Positions 57,292 to 64,000 of a stretch of 64,000 nt of DNA are shown piece after piece (the first letter of the stretch is position 1; every line of letters starts with the position of its first letter). The DNA comes from Volvox africanus (Eukaryota; Chlorophyta; Chlorophyceae; Chlamydomonadales; Volvocaceae), in contig BSDZ01000011.1 in NCBI GenBank assembly GCA_030268105.1, positions 1 to 64,000 on the forward strand, given 5' to 3'. The notes beneath the pieces were generated by a model. It had not been told where the DNA came from and did not search any database. It was given only the letters and a program-made list of their open reading frames with translations. The translations under genes and the position numbers were made by a program.

Positions 57292-60200
57292 GGACGGCAA
57301 CCTAAGTTGCCAGCACAGCACCTTCGGCTGCAGATGCACCGCGGTCGAAGAGAGAAATATGGTCCTGCGGCAATGGGCGAAAAATTAATTTTCTGTGACT
57401 TAAAATGCTTCAGGCTTTGACCTTGACCGTGAGGCGGCGGCGGCATCCCAATCACATACAGCTACAACGCAAGGAAAGCTGCCCATATAGTTAATTTTTA
57501 ATTAAGCTTAGCAAAGACATCGGTGGAGTCAGCCACGAAAATTGGAAAAGGCTTGAGCGTACCTTGGGTAGAAGACCTCGAAGCATGTCCGCGCCAGGTA
57601 GAAGATTCCACTGAGCATGGCTTTTAGGACGGGCCTAGCGACACAGCTCATGGTATCCGAATCCACGCAAACAAGCAAGCCTATCCAAAGACCAGGTGTG
57701 CTTGCAGCTTAAGGCCGCGGTGTGCGTATGTTGAAAGTCAAGTTGGATAGAGATAGAGTGTGCAGAGCAGGTAGCAGTAAACAACGTTGCATTTAAAACG
57801 CTGTAGTGAGAAAATGCGCACTGAACAGCCTAAGTAGCAAAAGTTTGATGAAAGTACGGCGGAGAGTGTACCTGCCCTGCCAGGGGCTTCTTTACATATG
57901 TGAGAAATTTTGAGGTATTTCGTTGCTTACGGAAAGCTTCCAATCAATCCACAGTTAGGATGGCACAGGGAAGTTATGTGCATTCAGTACTAAGCTGGAA
58001 CCACGGCCAGTAGCGTCTGTGGACGACGCGAAGTTGAACCTCTTTTTCCTAGGATAGAATTTGCAGCTCTCAGCGTTTTATTATGGAAATATGGGGCCTT
58101 GGCGCATGCTCTTTCACGCTTCGATGCCTTTGATTTTCCTTCAAAGAGACTTGTTATCGATATAGTACAAAACATAGGTATCAGAGTCTGCCCAATTAAG
58201 GGTGGTATCGAAAGACACCGAATATGAAGTCAAAGCCCCATATATATGTTTCGTTCCAGGGACAGGCAAAGTGTCCAAGGAAGCTCCCAAGGATCCTGGA
58301 TCGCATGACAGTGAGCATACAAGCATGGCTTGTTGCCCGTGGCCACCGGCATGAAGCCATGCCTGCGGCCGTGCGCCCCACCCTAGCTGAGACCTGTTAT
58401 TGCTTCGTCCAACACCTCCGTCTACTGCCTCCCCTTGGTCCGTAGCCCTTCTGCCCGGTCGCCTGACAACTGCCGCACCCATTCACACCATCCCCGCACA
58501 TGCAGCCCGTCTGGCGAGCTAAATAACGCATGATAGATTGGGGCATAACAAATTCACCACGCAACCAAATTTTGGCACGAAACAATCCAACAAACACGAC
58601 GTGTTTTTTGTCCCGAGACACTCTGATTATGACTCCAGGGGGACACGTTGTGCTTAGGGCCTAGCAAGAGTTCGTTGAGGGTAGCTCCGGGCAAAAAGAG
58701 ACATGTATGGCTCCAGGGAACCACGTGAAACTTGATGAACAAACGAGGCTTACTGGGCCATATCGTGACCCCCCTTAAATCACTGCTGGGACACTCCCAA
58801 TGGCACGGACCTAGGGAGCTTTCGTTTATTTGCATGGAAATCAATAAATGGCTGCGTACCCTCCTTCCACCAAATCCAATCCAGATCACGCACAGTATTA
58901 TCAATGCCGCCCCTTGGGAGAATACATGATCCCCAGCTTAGCATGTGTACTCGGGTAACGGGGATAGTAGAAAGCAAAGCGGTACTGCTAGCTATTGAAC
59001 AGCTCATTATGCATATAGCCATATCACCCATGAAGCAGTGACATTGATACCCGGCGTCCACGAAAACCCACTAAGCCTCCATCCGCACACTTGCGCAGCC
59101 GAAGCTAGCACAAGTTGACAGCAAGCCGAGTGAAATTTCGACCCGCACAGACAGGCCAGCCCTTGAGGCCAAGCGCGCCAATCACCACATGAGCAGATGC
59201 ATAAAGCCGCGCAAACTCAGATATCGCCAGAACCCCAGCCGGGTGCGCTCACCATGCAGCGATAACTCCATTTCCCCCGTTCACCACCGCACAACGCATG
59301 CATGCACATGCCCCTTCCTGTCAGGACCCACCGCAACACAGTGGATTGACCTACTGCCCGTGCAAGCGCATTTCTCTAAAGACAGCCCTGTGTTCGGACT
59401 GCACTACAGCTTGTAGGGCGCGCCTGGCGACTGCTGCTGGGCGGGAGGGCTGTACCAGCTCCAGATATCTGGTGACTGCTGCTGAACCAGCCCTAGCTAT
59501 CTGGTGACATGTACTTGGTGACCTGCGACGGACGCGCCAGTATAGGGACGGAAAGGCTGTGTTGAGCAGCAGTGAGGTCGCAAGCGGATCCTTACAATAC
59601 CAAAGACATAGTGACTGTCCATGAAGGTAAAATGTAGCTCCGGCGGAGTGTGCCAGCACGGGACTGGAGCATCTGGGTTGTATGTTGGACAAGCTGGATA
59701 GGGGTACAGGCTACACCGCGCGCAGCTGGGCTAGGGTATTTAGACGGAAACGTGGCGGGCAGGTGATAGCGACATGCGGAATAAGGGCAGAGCAGCGGCC
59801 GCGTTGAAATTTGCACTAGCAGGCTCGCTTTGCAGATGCTTGTTTACATCCGCGCACATGCAGCCGTTTTGCCTTTGCTTGCCTCACGTGATCCCTGACT
59901 TACTTACCCTTACAACAAAGGTCCATCCCTCCGCACCTTAATCAGAGATCCCAGGTCCCGTACCTGTGGGCTCGCCACTCTCCAAGGCTGTGCGTCCCTC
60001 GCTCATAACTTGGACAGGCGCTGTGTTGGTGAGGGCCTCGCTCGAGCAAGTCTCCGCAAAAAGTGAAGAAAACAGAAATCCCCTCAACAGTCTAGGACAC
60101 GACCTCGCCACCAGCTTCTTGATTTCGGATCCAAGTTGCAAAATGCCACCGACACGCCTGATGCGTGGCTTTGAAGCGGTTGCGGCTTACCAATGGGAGA

Positions 60201-62920
60201 ATAAGGTGCTAACTGGCGACAAATTCAAGGTTGGAGAGAGAGAAAAAGAGGGAGAAGAAGAGAGTGGGGATAAGGCAGCTGGGCGGAGGGCGGGTGTGGG
60301 AGGGGGCAGGGCGGGGATTCAGCTTGGACGAGGGCTTGTTCGTTCGTTCTAGGGGTGCAAGCGCCATACCTTCGACCTAATAAGCGGCACCATACGAAGC
60401 ACTGTTCTCTGTACGAAAATGCTTTGCTCGCCAGCCAGCTTGACCGGCCCCTGCATGCCGCATCATCTGCATAGGCTGTCTTTGGCATCGTCGACAAGAA
60501 TACCACCAAAGCTGCGAATTTAAATTCAACAGGGCGACGGCCGCTGTTGGAATTCCACAAACTCCGCCCAGGGTCTTCAGACTTCTGGAGTGCGGCGATC
60601 AGAAAAAGGTACGTCAGCGCGCTTACGCATGTACACATGGACGGACCCAGAGGTCCCTGTTCGGACCCCTGCACGGACTCGACAACTTGGTACCTGCCAA
60701 GGTGCTGCTTACGGTTGCGTGGCTGACATACGCATTTCATTTGTACAAGGCCTACGTGCAGGCAAACAAACCGCGTTGCCACCCTGCGCAGTACCTCGGT
60801 GGCGTTGGTTTCCCCAAAAAACATTATCAGCAGCTGTTGCTCCTATACGTGCTCGTATTGATTGCTGTGTGATATGTATGTACCAGTTCAACAATTCAAG
60901 AACCCTATCTAGCATTCACTACTGCAACGTAAAGTTCTCTCGATATGATGAAATGTTTTAAGATTATAAGACGGTTGGTCGGTCATGTATCAAGGCCTAC
61001 CGCGTCTGACTTTCTGCAATGGCAACTATGGAAACGCCTGGCAGTTGCACACAAATTCTTAATTCAGGGAAGTAAGGAAAATAAGTTCGAGACAAAGAGG
61101 CAAATAAAATTGTTCGATGCTCTTACGAGCAAGCCCATCGGTGAAGCTGTCACGTCGAGAAGCGCGATGGATCAACGGTGAACTGACAAGACTGTCGAAG
61201 CTCCCAAACCAACGATTTGATTGCATTTGCATAGTTGTGAGAACTAAATAATGGTTCAATGTATATGATTTGTTCGGGCAATCGTTCAATCCCAACCGTA
61301 ATTGTTTTGCTATTGCTTCATAAACGCGTGAGTGCAGCGGTTGACCAAGGAATCGGGGAGGTCGAACTTATCAAAGTCCACATCTACCAGCAGGCACCTA
61401 GAATACACACATTTAAAGTCCGTTGCTGCAACTTGCATGGTATGAAAGGTTACAACGTATCCCAAATTTCTCGTTTCTACCTTTCCAACATCCTGTTCCT
61501 GTCCTCTCGTGCGACTTAAAGACGTGCGTCTTGACGACCGCCTGGGCCGCCCCAACGTCCGCCTCCCACTTAATTCAAAGTATGGCATCTGCGTGTGTAT
61601 CAGGCTTTGGAGCATGCTCTTTCACGCTTCGATGCCTTTGATTTTCCTTCAAAAAGACTTATTATCGAACACGTTTCACTGGAAGAACGAGCTATGGGTA
61701 GCCGGAGATGAACCGTTCAAATAAATGCATGTTGGGCATTAGACTACGTGTGTATAGGGCCGGATGGCCGTGTCTATTTATACATTGATCAGGACGTATT
61801 CACATACGGCTGGTAGAGGATGCCACGGCATGGGAACAGTGACATCCACGACAGTGTACGCCTGATGGCTGGTGCGTGCTCGTGCCTTCATGCACACCTA
61901 ATTTGTGGATGGGCTGCGGGCTGAACGTGTGTGTATGTTTGTGTATGATACGTTCACGTTCACTGTTTGGAAACTAGTTTGATAAGCCCCACCCCGCCGT
62001 TGGTATGGGCTATGGGTATGTGTTTATACCCCTTCACGTGATATATTGATGACGAGCATGTGAACCATGCAGCTGTGTTGACTGCATTACCGAGCTACTA
62101 AAGCTGTGTAAACATCTTGCCGTATCCGTTAATTGTGTAGGCGTGTACTCAGACAGGAAGGGCGCAGAAAACTGAAACATAATGACATCTTGTCACACTG
62201 TAGGGGCTACGCAGCAAATATGGAATTATTGACGAGGGTCTGAGCTCAGGGTGTGCGTGGTTAAGAAAGTTACATGAAACACAAACAGAATTGTGGAAGT
62301 ACCAATCACGATATAGTACAAAACATAGGTATCAGAGTCTGCCCAATTAAGGGTGGTATCGAAAGACACCGAATATGAAGTCAAAGCCCCATATATATGT
62401 TTCGTTCCAGGGACAGACAAAGTGTCCAAGGAAGCTCCCAAGGATCCTGGATCGCGTGTTTCTGGGGTCGTAACCCTCCATGTGGTGGGGTTTCTTTACC
62501 TCGCACCCATTACTCCTCCATTGCACAAACAGGGACAATCAAGACGTCCCGGCCAAAGCCACTCCGGCGGCTAAGGCCCCCCCTTTGTCCCAGCCAAAGC
62601 CACTCCGGCGGCTTAAGCCCACTTCTTTTTGCCACTCGTTACACAAGCAAAGGACAATACGTCCCAGCCACAGCCGCCCTGGAGGCAGAGCCCCCGACCA
62701 GTCCACACCAGGGCATTAAATCTGCGTGGAAAGGGTTTGTTAGTCAGTAAGGACATGTCTAATTATTATCGTAAAAACTGAGCGACACAATGAAACAGGC
62801 AGGCCAAGTCCCACACTTACCTTCTGATGACTAACATAAAGCCCTGATAAGATGCATGCAATCCCCCCTTTGTTTCCCTTGCTCCACCCCTCGCTCGTCA
62901 TATGCCTTCGGCATGCGCAT

Positions 62921-63853
62921 CTAGTTGTTGTTCTCAAGTCTGCTATATGCGACTTGCAAGTGTTCGAAGGCTTTGAAGGCCAACGCCCTGTGTTGCCCAC
63001 CGAGCAGGTGACGGTGTGGGTTCACCTGCCACCTGAGCCTGTCGTACACAGCCTTCCGTCCCTGGGTTTTGAACTTCTCCGGAGCAAGCTGGAAGATGAG
63101 ACGGTCGCCAAGTGCCTCATCTTCCAGTTTGCTAAGTGTGATCACCCACTCAACCACATCCGCATTTGTAAGCCCCTCAGTGGGTATGACGACATGGCTC
63201 ACGTGGCGCAACCCGTTATCTGCACTTTGGGTATCCCCGCTTTCAGCCACGTCCCTCTCGTGGCACACCACGTTATCCGCATTTTGGGTATCTCCGCTTT
63301 CGGCCACGTGCCTCTCGTGGCACACCATGTTATCTGCACTTTGGGTATCTCCGCTTTCAGCCACGTCCCTCTCGTGGCACACCACATTATCCGCATTTTG
63401 GGTATCTCCGCTTTTGGCCACGTGCCTCTCGTGGCACACCACGTTCTCCGCACTTTGGGTATCTCCGCTTTCGGCCACGTGCCTCTCGTGGCACACCACA
63501 TTATCCGCATTTTGGGTATCTCCGCTTTCGGCCACGTGCCTCTCGTGGCACACCATGTTATCTGCACTTTGGGTATCTCCGCTTTCAGCCACGTGCCTCT
63601 CGTAGTTAACCTCTTTGGTATCACTCTCATTATTGCCGATATGGACCACTGGCACCTCGTGGTCGATTTTGCTCTCGATGCTCTGCGCATCCTGGTGTTG
63701 GAACACAGACACCTCATAGTCAAACCCATCACTTTTGGTTCCATTTTTCCAGGGCTGGACTTCATGGTCAGGCTCACTGACGTCTGCCTCGCTGGGTATC
63801 TCCATAGGAACGACTGTCTGAGAACCCATAATCCAGCCAGATATTTGCTGCAT
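62921..63853 (-). CDS. Candidate gene with 19-residue repeats, unit 9 (310 codons)
   Basis: Intact, ATG 63853 to TAG 62921. Same predicted protein as unit 6. Any upstream exons beyond 64000 are not visible. Confidence 0.4.
   Translation of the reverse strand: MQQISGWIMGSQTVVPMEIPSEADVSEPDHEVQPWKNGTKSDGFDYEVSVFQHQDAQSIESKIDHEVPVVHIGNNESDTKEVNYERHVAESGDTQSADNMVCHERHVAESGDTQNADNVVCHERHVAESGDTQSAENVVCHERHVAKSGDTQNADNVVCHERDVAESGDTQSADNMVCHERHVAESGDTQNADNVVCHERDVAESGDTQSADNGLRHVSHVVIPTEGLTNADVVEWVITLSKLEDEALGDRLIFQLAPEKFKTQGRKAVYDRLRWQVNPHRHLLGGQHRALAFKAFEHLQVAYSRLENNN
63203..63601 (-). repeat. 57-bp minisatellite, 7 copies, unit 9
   Basis: Same variant order as unit 6. Confidence 0.93.
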
Positions 63854-64000
63854 GGACGGCAACCTAAGTTGCCAGCACAGCACCTTCGGCTGCAGATGCA
63901 CCGCGGTCGAAGAGAGAAATATGGTCCTGCGGCAATGGGCGAAAAATTAATTTTCTGTGACTTAAAATGCTTCAGGCTTTGACCTTGACCGTGAGGCGGC

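Larger units (their letters stand above)
55229..61904 (+). repeat. Tandem-array unit 8 (6676 bp)
   Basis: Partner of unit 5 in the trimer duplication. Confidence 0.96.
48610..64000 (+). repeat. Higher-order repeat, trimer B (units 7-9, cut by window)
   Basis: Near-identical continuation of the 19,857-bp period. Differences from trimer A are few, for example GTCCGTGCC near 50914 for GTCCGCGCC, AAC for AAG at 54091, and TACCTTTCC near 61481 for TACCATTCC in unit 5. Confidence 0.93.
61905..64000 (+). repeat. Tandem-array unit 9 (partial, first 2096 bp)
   Basis: Partner of unit 6, by its seven-copy minisatellite and shared private bases. The window ends about 4.5 kb before the expected unit end. 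Confidence 0.95.

Overview
The window is eukaryotic. It opens with a nearly complete Ty3/gypsy LTR retrotransposon of the chromovirus type. The rest is a head-to-tail tandem array of a unit of about 6.6 kb. There are no rRNA or tRNA genes, no bacterial-style operons, and few convincing host genes. I cannot name the species. The degenerate methyltransferase-like module I infer at the start of Pol makes me lean towards an alga or another protist, but only weakly.

Region 1 (1-7047) is the retrotransposon. The window begins inside its 5' LTR, at LTR base 423 of 823. After it come a primer-binding site resembling the 3' end of initiator tRNA-Met, a leader, gag (868-2103), pol (2104-6165), a polypurine tract and a complete 3' LTR (6225-7047). 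Gag and pol share one frame and are separated by a single UAG that is followed by a GC-rich stem-loop, so Pol is probably made by stop-codon readthrough. Pol contains protease, reverse transcriptase, RNase H, integrase with a GPY/F module, and a C-terminal chromodomain. All expected catalytic residues are present. The two LTR copies look identical over the 401 bp that can be compared, so the insertion is young and may be autonomous.

Region 2 (7048-64000) is the array, with eight complete units and one partial unit starting at 7048, 13667, 21210, 28753, 35372, 42048, 48610, 55229 and 61905. Lengths are 6619, 7543, 7543, 6619, 6676, 6562, 6619, 6676 and a cut-off ninth. The differences have simple causes: gain or loss of one 57-bp minisatellite copy (+57 or -57), and in units 2 and 3 a solo LTR (824 bp plus a 5-bp target duplication) together with a 100-bp bacterial IS3-family transposase fragment that replaces 5 bp. 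Units 4-6 and 7-9 form a duplicated trimer with a period of 19,857 bp. Units 2 and 3 are a duplicated pair.

The best candidate gene in each unit is a minus-strand frame of 310-348 codons (from its first ATG) built around 7-9 copies of a 19-residue repeat. It is intact in units 1 and 4-9 and broken by the IS3 fragment in units 2 and 3. I do not recognise its product. Each unit also carries a 147-bp direct repeat twice, a 66-bp direct repeat twice, and a polypurine/G-quadruplex tract. The array was the landing site for two insertions of the same retrotransposon family: the full-length element at the left edge and the older solo LTR. Their empty target sites survive in the sister units.
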